Positions 45,425 to 54,115 of a stretch of DNA of 64,000 nucleotides are shown here, one piece after another. Every line of letters starts with the position of its first letter. The first letter of the stretch is position 1. Under the pieces are notes generated by a model, which was given only the letters and a program-made list of their open reading frames with translations, did no database searches and was not told where the DNA came from. Source of the stretch: SMWC01 sp964466315 (GTDB lineage: Bacteria > Pseudomonadota > Gammaproteobacteria > Steroidobacterales > Rariloculaceae); NCBI GenBank assembly GCA_964466315.1, contig CAYXNS010000006.1:1-64000 (forward strand), written 5' to 3'. The translations under genes were made by a program, and so were the position numbers.

Positions 45425-46177
45425 TCAGCGCGTTAACGCCCAGACTGGCACCGCCGACCACGAGTCGGTGAGCCGCTTGTCGAGGTTCCGGTAGTCGGCC
45501 TCGAATCGCTCGACACAACGCCAGTACCGGGCGGAATGGTCCAGATAACGCAGATGGCAGAGTTCGTGGATCAGGAGATAGCGAGCGACGGCGTGGTCGA
45601 GAAACAACAGGCTCGCGTTCAAGCTGATGTTGCTCCGCGGTGAGCAGCTGCCCCAGCGGGTCCGCTGCGTCCTAACCTGAATCTTATTCGGGCGAACCCC
45701 GACAACACCGGCTTCCTCCGCGAGCCAGGGCTTCAGATAGAGCCGCGCCTGCGCGAGCAACCACCGCCGTAGGAGTTTCTGAATCTGTCGGTCCGCGTTT
45801 TCGGGCGCTACGATATGCAGATCGCCGGAACTCATCTGCAGGCGCAACCGTTCCACACTCGCGCGTTCGTAGCTGACTTGCCAGCATCGATCGACGGCCG
45901 GAAACTCGATCGTAATCGGTAAGCCTAGTTTGTCCTCCGGGTATCGCGAGCGCAGCTCAGTTTGCGCTCGTTCTATCCAACTGCGATTGCTGGAGAGAAA
46001 CTCTTCGACATCGCGCGGCCTCGTTCCGCGCGGCACGACGAGTTCCAATGTATATGGCGGGATCGTCTGAAGTATGAGCGTCTTGGCGCGGCGGCTTTCG
46101 CGAATGACGACCGCTTGGTCACCGCTCGCCATCGGCTGCGGCCGATCGTCATCGAGCAAGCGTAATTGCTCCGTCAT
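45425..46177 (-). CDS. YgjP-like (DUF45/WLM) metallopeptidase-fold protein
   Basis: A 250-residue predicted zinc metallohydrolase of the YgjP family. The zinc motif HELCHLRYLDHSARYW is near residue 203, with HELCH as HExxH and a later His as third ligand. The N-terminal part contains VIRESRRAKTLILQTIPP and WIERAQTEL, and TRWGSCSPRSNISLNASLLFLD before the zinc site is characteristic. The biological role of the family is not established. It converges on the sirtuin gene, with 10 bp between the stops. Confidence 0.88.
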   Translation of the reverse strand: MTEQLRLLDDDRPQPMASGDQAVVIRESRRAKTLILQTIPPYTLELVVPRGTRPRDVEEFLSSNRSWIERAQTELRSRYPEDKLGLPITIEFPAVDRCWQVSYERASVERLRLQMSSGDLHIVAPENADRQIQKLLRRWLLAQARLYLKPWLAEEAGVVGVRPNKIQVRTQRTRWGSCSPRSNISLNASLLFLDHAVARYLLIHELCHLRYLDHSARYWRCVERFEADYRNLDKRLTDSWSAVPVWALTR

Positions 46178-46221
46178 CCGGGCGCTATACGAACTCTTTG
46201 AGTAACCCTAAGCTTGAGTTC

Positions 46222-46563
46222 TCAACCTGGCGGACCAGCCGGCCAGTCCGAAAACGGGAACGGCTGCTCCTCCGTGTTGAACGTCAGGTACTGGACGATC
46301 TGATACGAGTAAGTGGCAAGCCCCTGCCCGAGCGCGCCGAGCCGCGCGTTCGTCTCGCCCGAGAACAGCACCCAGAAAAACTGCAGTACGACCACGGCGA
46401 ACACGACGACTCTCGAGATACTCCAGAGCGCCAGGAACAAAATCATGAACAGCAGCCGGAGCCAGATCGAGAGCGACTTGAGATTGTCCTTTAGGCTATG
46501 GGGATCCTGGTCGCCGGATTGCTCATCCTGTACATGATCCGGTGAGGGCATCGACTCATTCAC
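46222..46563 (-). CDS. DUF4389 membrane protein
   Basis: A 113-residue protein with a polar N-terminus and two adjacent hydrophobic helices (about 34-66). Then comes LFSGETNARLGALGQGLATYSYQIVQYLTFNTEEQPFPFSDWP, the typical DUF4389 ending. Members are uncharacterised. It lies 11 bp after the amidohydrolase gene and 44 bp before the YgjP-like gene on the same strand, possibly in one transcript. Confidence 0.8.
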   Translation of the reverse strand: MNESMPSPDHVQDEQSGDQDPHSLKDNLKSLSIWLRLLFMILFLALWSISRVVVFAVVVLQFFWVLFSGETNARLGALGQGLATYSYQIVQYLTFNTEEQPFPFSDWPAGPPG

Positions 46564-46574
46564 CGTCCCGCTCC

Positions 46575-48191
46575 TTACTCCGCTTCGAAAACGATCTCAC
46601 CGCCGACCATCGTCAGCACGGGCTTGATATGGCGCACGTCGTCGACTGGGATCTCGAGATAGTCCCTGTCCAGAACGACGAGGTCGGCGAACTTGCCAGC
46701 CTCGAGCGTCCCGATGTCGTGCTCCATGAAGTGCAGATAGGCGTTCGAGCGCGTGTGGGCGATCAGCGCTTCTTCCCGCGTGATGACGTCGTCGGGGTCG
46801 TACTTGATGATATCGGGGAAAATCCTGCCGGCCGTGTACTCCCATATTGTGTGGAACGGGTTGTAGGTCGCGACGATCGTGCCGTCGGAACCCATACCCC
46901 AGAGAATGCCGCTGTCCTGGATCATGCGAATCGGCGGTGACGCGGCGACGCCTTGTATTCTCGGCTTCACGGTGTGATTGGCGATCGTGATGTGCCAACC
47001 AAGGCGTTTTGCGCGCTCGACAGTCTCGGGCTTAATCAGGTCGGCGTGCCCGAGCGTCCAGCGCAGATCCCAGGTCGGATAATCCTTACTGATCTCCTCC
47101 GAAATCGACATCATGCGGTTGGCCGTCGAGTCCTGCATCACATGCTCGTTGAGCTGCCAGCCGTTCTTCGCGGCCGAGCGCGCGATCATTGTGAAATCTG
47201 CCCAGATGTCCTCCGGGAAACCGCTGTCGTTGGCCGTCGAGTCGTGAAGTATTCCGTGAACATGCTCGCCGATGCCGAACATGCCGTAGCGATCGTCACG
47301 CTGGAACGGCGCTTCGCGGTCCAGTAGCTCCGCGGCCGCAATGGAAGTACGGTTCGTGTCGGCCCAGTAACGCTGCGCAAAGAAGACTCTGACGTCTAGC
47401 TCGCCGCGTTCGTAGAGTGCCGTCACGGGATCGTAGGAGCCGTCGAGATAACCGACGTCGTAGGCGGTCGTGACGCCCATGCTCGTGAGGTAGTCGTTGA
47501 ACGCCCTCACCTCGTCCATGCGCTCTTCGAGATTCGTCGCGAACGGAAAGTACTTGAGCGCCTCGTACATGACCGTGCGGCCGGAGCGACTGTCGACACG
47601 GACGACCGAATCACCCGTGTAGAAATCGCCGAGCTTCGGCGCGAGCCCCGCCTCGGCCAGGCTGTTCATATAGAACGCCGAATAGGTCTTCTGAATGAAG
47701 ACGGGATTATTCGGCGCCGCCTCGTCCAGCTCGTCGCGCATGAACCCGCCCGGCTTATCCGCGAACTGCTGTTCGTTCCAGCCGCCGAGGATGAACACCC
47801 ACTGTCCCGGACCTAGCTCCTCGGCGCGTTCCGTGATCATGTCGAGCACTTCGGCACGCGACGTCACGCCGTGGATGCGCAGCTCGTAAGCCGCGAAGTT
47901 GGTGCCGCGCAGATAGTGGATGTGGTTGTCGATGATGCCGGGGATCATCGTGTGACCCTCGAGATCGGTCTGCTCTGTATCGTCTCCCGCAAGATCGCGT
48001 ATCTCGTCGGTATCACCGACAGCGAGAATACGTTCACCGCGAATCGCAATGGCGCTTGCGGTAGAGAACTCTTCGTCCACGGTCAGGATCTCGCCATTGT
48101 AAAAAATCCGGTCCGGCGCCTGGGCGAAAGCGATTACCGGGCATAGGATCATGAGAGCAGCGAGCAGTTTGGCTCGGGCGAGCGTGCGCAT
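46575..48191 (-). CDS. exported YtcJ-like amidohydrolase
   Basis: A 538-residue amidohydrolase of the YtcJ/NfdA-like group. A signal peptide ends at AFAQA, and the mature enzyme starts DRIFYNGEILTVDEEFSTASAIAIRGERILAVGD. The metal-binding HxH is in MIPGIIDNHIHYLRG near residue 85, further His are in LNEHVMQDST and TLGHADLI, and the Asp is in MGSDGT near 430. The C-terminal part reads ALIAHTRSNAYLHFMEHDIGTLEAGKFADLVVLD. The substrate is probably an amide or imide, hydrolysed in the periplasm. The start lies upstream of the signal peptide. Confidence 0.88.
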   Translation of the reverse strand: MRTLARAKLLAALMILCPVIAFAQAPDRIFYNGEILTVDEEFSTASAIAIRGERILAVGDTDEIRDLAGDDTEQTDLEGHTMIPGIIDNHIHYLRGTNFAAYELRIHGVTSRAEVLDMITERAEELGPGQWVFILGGWNEQQFADKPGGFMRDELDEAAPNNPVFIQKTYSAFYMNSLAEAGLAPKLGDFYTGDSVVRVDSRSGRTVMYEALKYFPFATNLEERMDEVRAFNDYLTSMGVTTAYDVGYLDGSYDPVTALYERGELDVRVFFAQRYWADTNRTSIAAAELLDREAPFQRDDRYGMFGIGEHVHGILHDSTANDSGFPEDIWADFTMIARSAAKNGWQLNEHVMQDSTANRMMSISEEISKDYPTWDLRWTLGHADLIKPETVERAKRLGWHITIANHTVKPRIQGVAASPPIRMIQDSGILWGMGSDGTIVATYNPFHTIWEYTAGRIFPDIIKYDPDDVITREEALIAHTRSNAYLHFMEHDIGTLEAGKFADLVVLDRDYLEIPVDDVRHIKPVLTMVGGEIVFEAE

Positions 48192-48303
48192 CGGCGACTC
48201 CTTCGTCTATCTCTGTCTTATCGAGTCAGTCTAAGACAGCGATTGTCCAAACGCCATCCCAACATGGCGCGTACCTATCGCGAACCAGCGCCCGGGGCCT
48301 CGA

Positions 48304-51033
48304 TCAGCGGACGACGCTGCTGTCGCCGAAGGTGACGCCGCGCTCGATACGTTCGCTGTCGCGCTCGAACACGACCATGCTCTCCTCGCCGGGCTTGACG
48401 ACACGCAGCACGTACATCAGGTCGTAAATGTCGCGAACCTCGCGCCCCGCCAACTCGACAATCCGGTCGCCGCGCTGCAATCCGGCCTCGTCGGCCGGAC
48501 CGCCGGCGCGCACACCGGAGAGCAGTATGCCGGGGCGGTTTTCTGTCGTCCCCGTGTAGTCCGGGATCGTACCTAGAGACGCGCCGAAGCTGCGCACGTC
48601 GCCCACGGGAGCCGGCGCCTCGGCCTCGCGGTAGGTCAGTCCGTCGAGCGACGTCAGATTCCGCGTGACGTCGGCCACGAGGTTCGCGATGCGAACACCG
48701 CCCGCGGCGTTGATCAGCGCCGTGTCGTCGGACGGCTTGTGATAGTCCTCGTGCACGCCGGTGAAGAAATGCAGGACGGGCACACCGGCTGCATAGAACG
48801 GCATCTGATCCGAGGGCCCATAGCCGTCACCGCCGAGCTGGCAGCCGATCCGCAACGCCTCGCAAACCGGCTCGATGACCGAATCCCACTCCTCGGCGGA
48901 TTCGGATCCGAGGATAGAGACGCGGTTATTCCGGAGCCGCCCGACCATATCCATATTGAGCATGGCCACGAGTCCGGCCGGCGCGGCTCCCGGGGTCGGT
49001 TCGCGGCTCAGATGGCTCGAGCCCAGAAGGCCCGCCTCCTCGCCGGTAAAAGCGACGAACACGACATCGCGACTGAGTTCGTCGGCACGACCCGCGAGAG
49101 CTCGCGCCGCTTCCAGGAGCGCGGCCGTGCCCGAGGCGTTGTCGTCCGCGCCGTTATGCGGCTCGCGCGCTTCGGGCTCGAGCGAGAACTGGCCGCCGAG
49201 ACCCAGATGATCGTAGTGGGCACCCAGGAGCACGGCACCCGGAAGACGCTCGCTCGCGGAGATCCGCCCGACGATGTTGTGCATCTCGGCGGTTCGCTCG
49301 ACGAGCTCGGCCGACAGCGTGACTTCCTGGTCGCCCGCGAGCAGCCGCTCGACCCAGGAGCGCTTGATGACGGCGATGGCAATCCCGGCGCCGCCCTGCG
49401 GGTCTACCCGCAGCCACGGCAGCGGCGGCTCATCCTCGTCCTCACCCTCGAGCGGGAGATCGGCGACTAGCAGGCCGACGGCCCCATGCTCGCGCGCGGT
49501 GAACGCCTTGTAGCGCAGATCGCCGAGGCGCCGTTGCAGTGCTTCGTCCTCGAAAACGCCGCCCTTGGGCGTATAGCGGCGCACGAGCGCGATGCGGCCC
49601 TCGACGTCTATACCGGCGTAGTCGTCGATGCCGTGCTCGGCCGAGTCGATACCCCAACCGGCAAACACGACAGGCGCGGTGACCTCCCCGCTCGCGGAGA
49701 AACCCGGAACGGCAAAATCATCCCGCGGCAGGGCCTCGCCGCCCACGACGAGCCCTGTCGAAGGCCCGAGCGAGACATCGACGACCGCGTCGAAACGCTG
49801 CCGGTAGCTGCCGTCGCCCGCCGCCGGCTCGAGCCCGATCTCTTCGAAGCGGACTTCGAGCCAGTCGGCCGCTTCCGCCAACCCGGGTGTGCCGATACCA
49901 CGGCCGGTGCGCGCATCGTCGGCAAGCCACTCAACGTCGGCCAGATACCGATCGGGCGCGCCATCGGCAGCGATCTCCGTGCCACCGATCCATCGTGCAA
50001 CAAAGACATTCGTATCGCCGGGTGCGCTTTGATTTCGATTGGAGGCAAACGCAAGCGACTCGCCGTCGGGCGAGAACATGGGGAACCCGTCGAAGCCCGG
50101 TGTATAGGTAACGCGTTCCAACCCCGTACCATCGACGTCGACGGCCCAGAGATCGAACTCCCGGCCGCTCGGATCGTCGTGGTTGGACGAGAACAGCACT
50201 CTTTCTCCGTCGGGGAAGAAGAACGGCGCGAAGTTCGCACCACCGAGGTAGGTGATCTGGCGCGCCTCGGAACCGTCGGCGTTGGCGACCCAGAGCTCCA
50301 GTTCGCCCGGGCGCACCAGGCCCTCGTCGAGGAGTTGCCGGTAATCCTCAAGTTCGTCCCCGACCGGCCTGGAAGCCCGCCAGACGATCTCGGAGCAATC
50401 CCGAGAGAAGAACGCGCCGCCGTCGTAGCCGGCAGCCTCGGTCAGGCGCTGGACGTCGGAGCCGTCCGCCTCCATCCGGTAGAGTTCGAGATCGCCGTCC
50501 CGCGTGGAAGTGAAAACAATCGAGCCGTCCGCCGAGCAGACGGTCGCTTCAGCGTCGTAGGCCGGCGTGTCGGTCAGCGCAACGAGGTCGGAGCCGTCGG
50601 GCGCGGCGCTGTAGATCTGGTAACTATCGTAGATCGGCCAGACGTAGCCCTGTGAGCGGTCGGGCGGCGCCGGGCATTGCGCACTCTCGGCGTGGGTAGA
50701 CGAGAAGATAACCCGCTCGTCGTCGGCCGTGAAATAACCGCAGGTTGTGCGTCCCTGGCCGGTCGACACGAGACTGAGCGCCGCGGGATCGCTGATCGGC
50801 ATGCTGAAGATCTGATCGCACTCGTACGGCGCCCGAGTGGACTGGAAGACGAGCGACGAGCCGTCGGGTGACCAGTAGGCCTCGGCGTTCTCGCCGCCGA
50901 ACGTCAGTTGCCGAACCTCACCGAGATGAACCTCGCGGGCGTCGTGGAGCGTGCCCGCGTCCTGCGACAGCGTGACTGTCGGTAGTGCAGCCAAACCGAT
51001 TCCAGCACAGATCAATCGACTCAGACTTCGCAT
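48304..51033 (-). CDS. exported TolB-repeat/PA/M28 peptidase with C-terminal PDZ
   Basis: A 909-residue secreted multidomain protein. After the signal peptide come TolB/PD40 beta-propeller repeats (about 35-340; YWSPDGSSLVFQS, FFPDGERVLFSSNHDD, MFSPDGESLAFASNRN). A PA-like domain follows (about 420-560; GWGIDSAEHGIDDYAGIDVEGRIALVRR). The M28 zinc aminopeptidase domain is at about 590-800 (LGAHYDHLGLGG, HNGADDNASGTAALLE, FTGEEAGLLGSSHL, GPSDQMPFYAAGVPV). A PDZ domain ends it (ILLSGVRAGGPADEAGLQRGDRIVELAG). All expected metal ligands are visible. It probably trims extracytoplasmic peptides. The substrate is unknown. Confidence 0.9.
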   Translation of the reverse strand: MRSLSRLICAGIGLAALPTVTLSQDAGTLHDAREVHLGEVRQLTFGGENAEAYWSPDGSSLVFQSTRAPYECDQIFSMPISDPAALSLVSTGQGRTTCGYFTADDERVIFSSTHAESAQCPAPPDRSQGYVWPIYDSYQIYSAAPDGSDLVALTDTPAYDAEATVCSADGSIVFTSTRDGDLELYRMEADGSDVQRLTEAAGYDGGAFFSRDCSEIVWRASRPVGDELEDYRQLLDEGLVRPGELELWVANADGSEARQITYLGGANFAPFFFPDGERVLFSSNHDDPSGREFDLWAVDVDGTGLERVTYTPGFDGFPMFSPDGESLAFASNRNQSAPGDTNVFVARWIGGTEIAADGAPDRYLADVEWLADDARTGRGIGTPGLAEAADWLEVRFEEIGLEPAAGDGSYRQRFDAVVDVSLGPSTGLVVGGEALPRDDFAVPGFSASGEVTAPVVFAGWGIDSAEHGIDDYAGIDVEGRIALVRRYTPKGGVFEDEALQRRLGDLRYKAFTAREHGAVGLLVADLPLEGEDEDEPPLPWLRVDPQGGAGIAIAVIKRSWVERLLAGDQEVTLSAELVERTAEMHNIVGRISASERLPGAVLLGAHYDHLGLGGQFSLEPEAREPHNGADDNASGTAALLEAARALAGRADELSRDVVFVAFTGEEAGLLGSSHLSREPTPGAAPAGLVAMLNMDMVGRLRNNRVSILGSESAEEWDSVIEPVCEALRIGCQLGGDGYGPSDQMPFYAAGVPVLHFFTGVHEDYHKPSDDTALINAAGGVRIANLVADVTRNLTSLDGLTYREAEAPAPVGDVRSFGASLGTIPDYTGTTENRPGILLSGVRAGGPADEAGLQRGDRIVELAGREVRDIYDLMYVLRVVKPGEESMVVFERDSERIERGVTFGDSSVVR

Positions 51034-51071
51034 TGCCTAGCTTGCCGCGCCTTATCTCTCCGGGGCTCCAA

Positions 51072-51180
51072 ATTCTACCTAGATGACTCCGTGAGCGCGC
51101 GCACCGGGAGGCGGCTCAGTCACTGCCGGGGCAGATTTCGCCTGGATTGAGGTTATCTACGGGCCTGAACTAGGTAGAAT
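51072..51180. repeat. 11-bp inverted repeat flanking an 87-bp spacer
   Basis: ATTCTACCTAG (51072-51082) recurs as its exact complement CTAGGTAGAAT (51170-51180). Each arm contains TAGAAT reading outward, so the arms may be divergent -10 elements; the left arm is about 40 bp before the M28 peptidase start. The region 51034-51412 otherwise holds a REP-like element and no convincing gene. Confidence 0.4.
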
Positions 51181-51247
51181 CGAAACCGAGCAACCAGGGG
51201 GAAACCCATGCTCATAATGGGCTTTGAGAGTAATCCGTCGGCTGAAG

Positions 51248-51275
51248 CGTGTGGGAGCGGCCGCCCGGCCGCGCT
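51248..51275. repeat. REP-like palindrome
   Basis: TGTGGGAGCGGCCGCCCGGCCGCG has a GCGGCC/GGCCGC stem and the TGTGGGAGCGG head typical of Pseudomonas-type REP elements. It is the clearest of three such sequences in the window. Confidence 0.5.
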
Positions 51276-51412
51276 GAACATGGCGCTCGTAAGGAGCGTT
51301 CGAGACGGGGGTGGGAACGGCGATACCGCGGAATCGTCTCCTAGAATCGACTTGAAGAACACATGCTAACTAGCAATAGATAAAAAATATCTGGATGAGG
51401 TAGGCAGGGGCA

Positions 51413-51932
51413 AGATGACGTCTACTTAGGTGACCCTGAACTCGCGCCCGTGATGGCGAAGCTACACCGCCGGCGGGCGATCGTCTACGCCCACCCGATA
51501 TGCGAAGACCGCAAGAATCCATTCAACGGCATCGAGTTCATTACGGACACAACACGCACCATCGCGAGCCTGCTGTACAACGGCACGGTCGTCGACTATC
51601 CGGATATCCGCTTCATCTTTGCCCACGGCGGTGGGACGACAGCGGCTTCCTCGAGCCGCATGGGCGGGCTGGCGCAGAGCCTGCCGAACGGGCTCATGTT
51701 CGAGCTCCAGAAGTTCTACTACGACACAGGCCAAGCCTACGGCCTGCCGCTGCTCGCGTCCTACAAGGCGCTCATACCCGTGTCGCAGATACTCTTCGGC
51801 ACCGATTTCCCGTTCCGCGGGTCGGTAGAGACGGCGCGAGGGCTCGCAGATAATGGCGGTTTCAGCGAGGCGGAACTGCGCGCCATCGACCGCGACAACG
51901 CACTGCGGCTATTCCCGAAACTCAGGGCATAG
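51413..51932 (+). pseudogene. 5'-truncated amidohydrolase (ACMSD-like)
   Basis: The frame resumes family homology at DDVYLGDPELAPVMAKLHRRRAIVYAHP and runs to the normal C-terminus. It has IRFIFAHGGGTTA near 51610 and QILFGTDFPFRG near 51790, which carry metal-site His and Asp of the amidohydrolase_2/ACMSD family. The first half (about 170 residues, with the HxH motif) is absent, and stops lie just upstream of 51400. A 160-residue translation from 51450 is possible but would lack essential ligands. It is a decayed gene, not an active enzyme. Confidence 0.75.
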
Positions 51933-51954
51933 GCGCGACGGCTCCCCACGGGAT

Positions 51955-52245
51955 TTACGGGCGTGCGGTCTCCTGGGAGAATATCTCCGTGATCCGGCCC
52001 TTTGGCGTCAGATCCTTACCTTCGAGGCCAGGAAGGCCGGGCGAGTAGCGGTGGCACTTGAATATCGAGTTGAATTGACCGCCGACTTCGTCGGCCATCG
52101 TGGTGTAGATACCGTGTTCGTCTCCGGTTCGGTCGCCGACGGGATTGATGTATTCCCACACGACGTCACCGTCCGCGGTCACCTCGAAGAAGAGAGTCGT
52201 CGACATCTCGAATTCCCCTTGCGTGCCGAAGACGGCGGTAAACAA
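51955..52245 (-). pseudogene. C-terminal fragment of an arylsulfotransferase-like protein
   Basis: Up to 96 codons. From LFFEVTADGDVVWEYINPVGDR to FNSIFKCHRYSPGLPGLEGKDLTPKGRI it matches the end of exported aryl-sulfate sulfotransferase (ASST) type proteins. The other about 350 residues are missing: the fragment starts beside the stop of the next gene (52249). It converges on the truncated amidohydrolase above, so deletions seem to have removed the 5' parts of both genes. Confidence 0.65.
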
Positions 52246-52248
52246 GCC

Positions 52249-54003
52249 TCAGTTCTCGAGCGCCATTCCCTGCGCCGGATTCACGCCGTTGTGGAAGCCA
52301 CCCTGATCTCGAACGACCCTGCCCGTGCCATTGTCGTCATATTGCACCCAGACGAGGCCGTGCGGATTGCCGCGATACGGCATGTCGATGACATTGAGCT
52401 GCTCGTACGTCTCGGCATCGAACACGTAGATTCGGCCTTCGCCGTTACTCGTCGCCCACATCTCGCGCCCGTTGGGCGAGAGCAGCACGTGATCGACCAT
52501 GTAGCCCGAGAAGACAGTCTCGAGCGGCTGGCCATTCTGCGCATCCACGACCGTAAGCGTTCGACCAACCGCGCCGGTCGCCTCACCCTTGTTCGCGATC
52601 CAGAGCTCGGTTTCATCCGCGTTCAGCGTGCCGCCATACGGCCCCGTACCCGTCGCCGTCGACCACTCGATCGCACCCGTTAAGTTATTGACCTTCGTGA
52701 CGTTCGACGAGCCCGCAGCGGGAACGTAGAGATAGTCGCTGTTCGAGTCGATAATGATCCAATCCCCGCGATAACCGCGGTAGGGATACTCCGCGACGAC
52801 CTCCCAGTTCTCCGGATCGATCTTCGTGACCCAGTAAGGTCTAAGTGCGGTCATCTGCCCGCTCGCGACGAACGACGCACCGCCGATCGCGCCCCCGTCA
52901 CCGCCGGGCTGCATGAGAATATAGATGAACTCATCGTCGGTGTACGACGTGTAGTTGCTGCCGCCGAGGTCTTCGGACTTGATGCCGCCGATAATTTCGT
53001 CCGTCTCCGGGTCCAAAAGGAAGACGTCGAGCCCGTCGGGCTCGCTGACGAAGGTGTCGATGAGCAGGTATCGGTCCTGGAAGACCTGTCCATGATGAGT
53101 ACGCCCGCCCACGGCCAGTTGCTTGATCGGCTGCAGCGTGAGCGCATCGACTTTCAACAGCGTCGCCGGCGTCCGCAGCAGGTTACCCATGCCGCCCATG
53201 CCGCCCCCGCCAGCGGGCGCCGCCGGGACTTGCGCGCTCGGGCCGATGATGTAGACATAGCGTCCGTCCGGACTCAGCACCGTCGTGTGTACGGAACCGC
53301 GTAACTCGAACGGCATTGGATTGGAGGCGATAACTTCCTTCGTCACGGCGTCGCCGACGACGACCTGCGTGAGCTCCGAGCGCTCGACCGAACTCGGCGC
53401 CCGCCGCGCCGTGGCGCCGGTGTTCTGGTAGAAGTACAGGCGGCCCGGCTCGGGCTCGAAGATCGGCTCACCCGCGTCATAGGTGGCGACAACCTGAACG
53501 TCATAATCGCGCCTCAGGCTGCCGGTCTTTGCGCGCCGCGGCCAGTCGGTGAGCACGGACTCAAAATCCTGGATCTCGAGAATCATTCGATCACGCGACG
53601 TCAGCAGGAACTCCGTCTCGGGTCCTCGCGCTTCGCCCATCGCGGCAACCTGGCCCCGCCAGTCCGCGATCATCTCACCCGTGACGGGATTGCCCTCGAG
53701 TCCGCCGAGATAGGTCGCGAGCGCGACGAGATCGTCGGCATCCGGGTCGAGTTCGGCAACGATGACTCCCATCTGCGGGTTCGAGTCGAGCTGCTCCTGG
53801 ATATCCAGCGGCGTCGGGCCGTGCCGCAGCGTCGGGCCCACAAGCCCGGACGCATCCTCACCGTGGCACACCCAGCACGAGACGCGCTCGAAAAATAGTG
53901 CCTCGCCAGCCTCGGCCAGCGCGGCGATATCGTCCTGCGCCTGCAACGCGGCGGCGGAGAACCCGGACAGAAACAACAGCAGACAGCGATGGAAAGTATT
54001 CAT
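52249..54003 (-). CDS. exported cytochrome c / YVTN beta-propeller fusion
   Basis: A 584-residue secreted protein. A signal peptide ends at LQAQDD. A class I cytochrome domain follows with CWVCH near residue 43 and a possible Met ligand in NPQMGVI near 75. From about 170 to the end it is a beta-propeller with repeats such as TTVLSPDGRYVYIIGPSAQ, GGTLNADETELWIANKGEA and LLSPNGREMWATSNGEGRIYVFDAE. A Gly/Met-rich loop (GGGGMGGMGN) sits inside. It may be a periplasmic dehydrogenase or electron-transfer scaffold; no quinoprotein ligand motif is recognised. Confidence 0.83.
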   Translation of the reverse strand: MNTFHRCLLLFLSGFSAAALQAQDDIAALAEAGEALFFERVSCWVCHGEDASGLVGPTLRHGPTPLDIQEQLDSNPQMGVIVAELDPDADDLVALATYLGGLEGNPVTGEMIADWRGQVAAMGEARGPETEFLLTSRDRMILEIQDFESVLTDWPRRAKTGSLRRDYDVQVVATYDAGEPIFEPEPGRLYFYQNTGATARRAPSSVERSELTQVVVGDAVTKEVIASNPMPFELRGSVHTTVLSPDGRYVYIIGPSAQVPAAPAGGGGMGGMGNLLRTPATLLKVDALTLQPIKQLAVGGRTHHGQVFQDRYLLIDTFVSEPDGLDVFLLDPETDEIIGGIKSEDLGGSNYTSYTDDEFIYILMQPGGDGGAIGGASFVASGQMTALRPYWVTKIDPENWEVVAEYPYRGYRGDWIIIDSNSDYLYVPAAGSSNVTKVNNLTGAIEWSTATGTGPYGGTLNADETELWIANKGEATGAVGRTLTVVDAQNGQPLETVFSGYMVDHVLLSPNGREMWATSNGEGRIYVFDAETYEQLNVIDMPYRGNPHGLVWVQYDDNGTGRVVRDQGGFHNGVNPAQGMALEN

Positions 54004-54098
54004 TGTAGAGCCAATCGACGAATCATGGTGGCCATTCCTCCCGGTACGTGGTTCCCAGCGCTAGTATGACATTAATCCGCGCAAGCTAGGCCCTCGAC

Positions 54099-54115
54099 TG
54101 GCACAATCCCGGACG
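54099..54115 (+). promoter_or_regulatory. possible extended -10 before tatD
   Basis: TGGCACAAT (54099-54107) is a TGN-CACAAT element whose end is 8 bp from the tatD ATG, with no Shine-Dalgarno in the spacer CCCGGACG. It is weaker than the comparable elements before nfeD and mnmA. Confidence 0.3.

Noticed and set aside
49486..50655. A 389-codon open frame antisense to the M28 peptidase gene
   Set aside because: It lies wholly inside a well-supported gene, and its sequence is Arg/Val-rich low-complexity shadow without family features.
51153..51362. A 69-codon minus-strand open frame in the intergenic region near 51.2 kb
   Set aside because: No family, no ribosome-binding site, and it runs through a REP-like palindrome.
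51450..51932. An intact 160-residue amidohydrolase
   Set aside because: It lacks the N-terminal half with the HxH metal site, and homology extends upstream of its first start codon.
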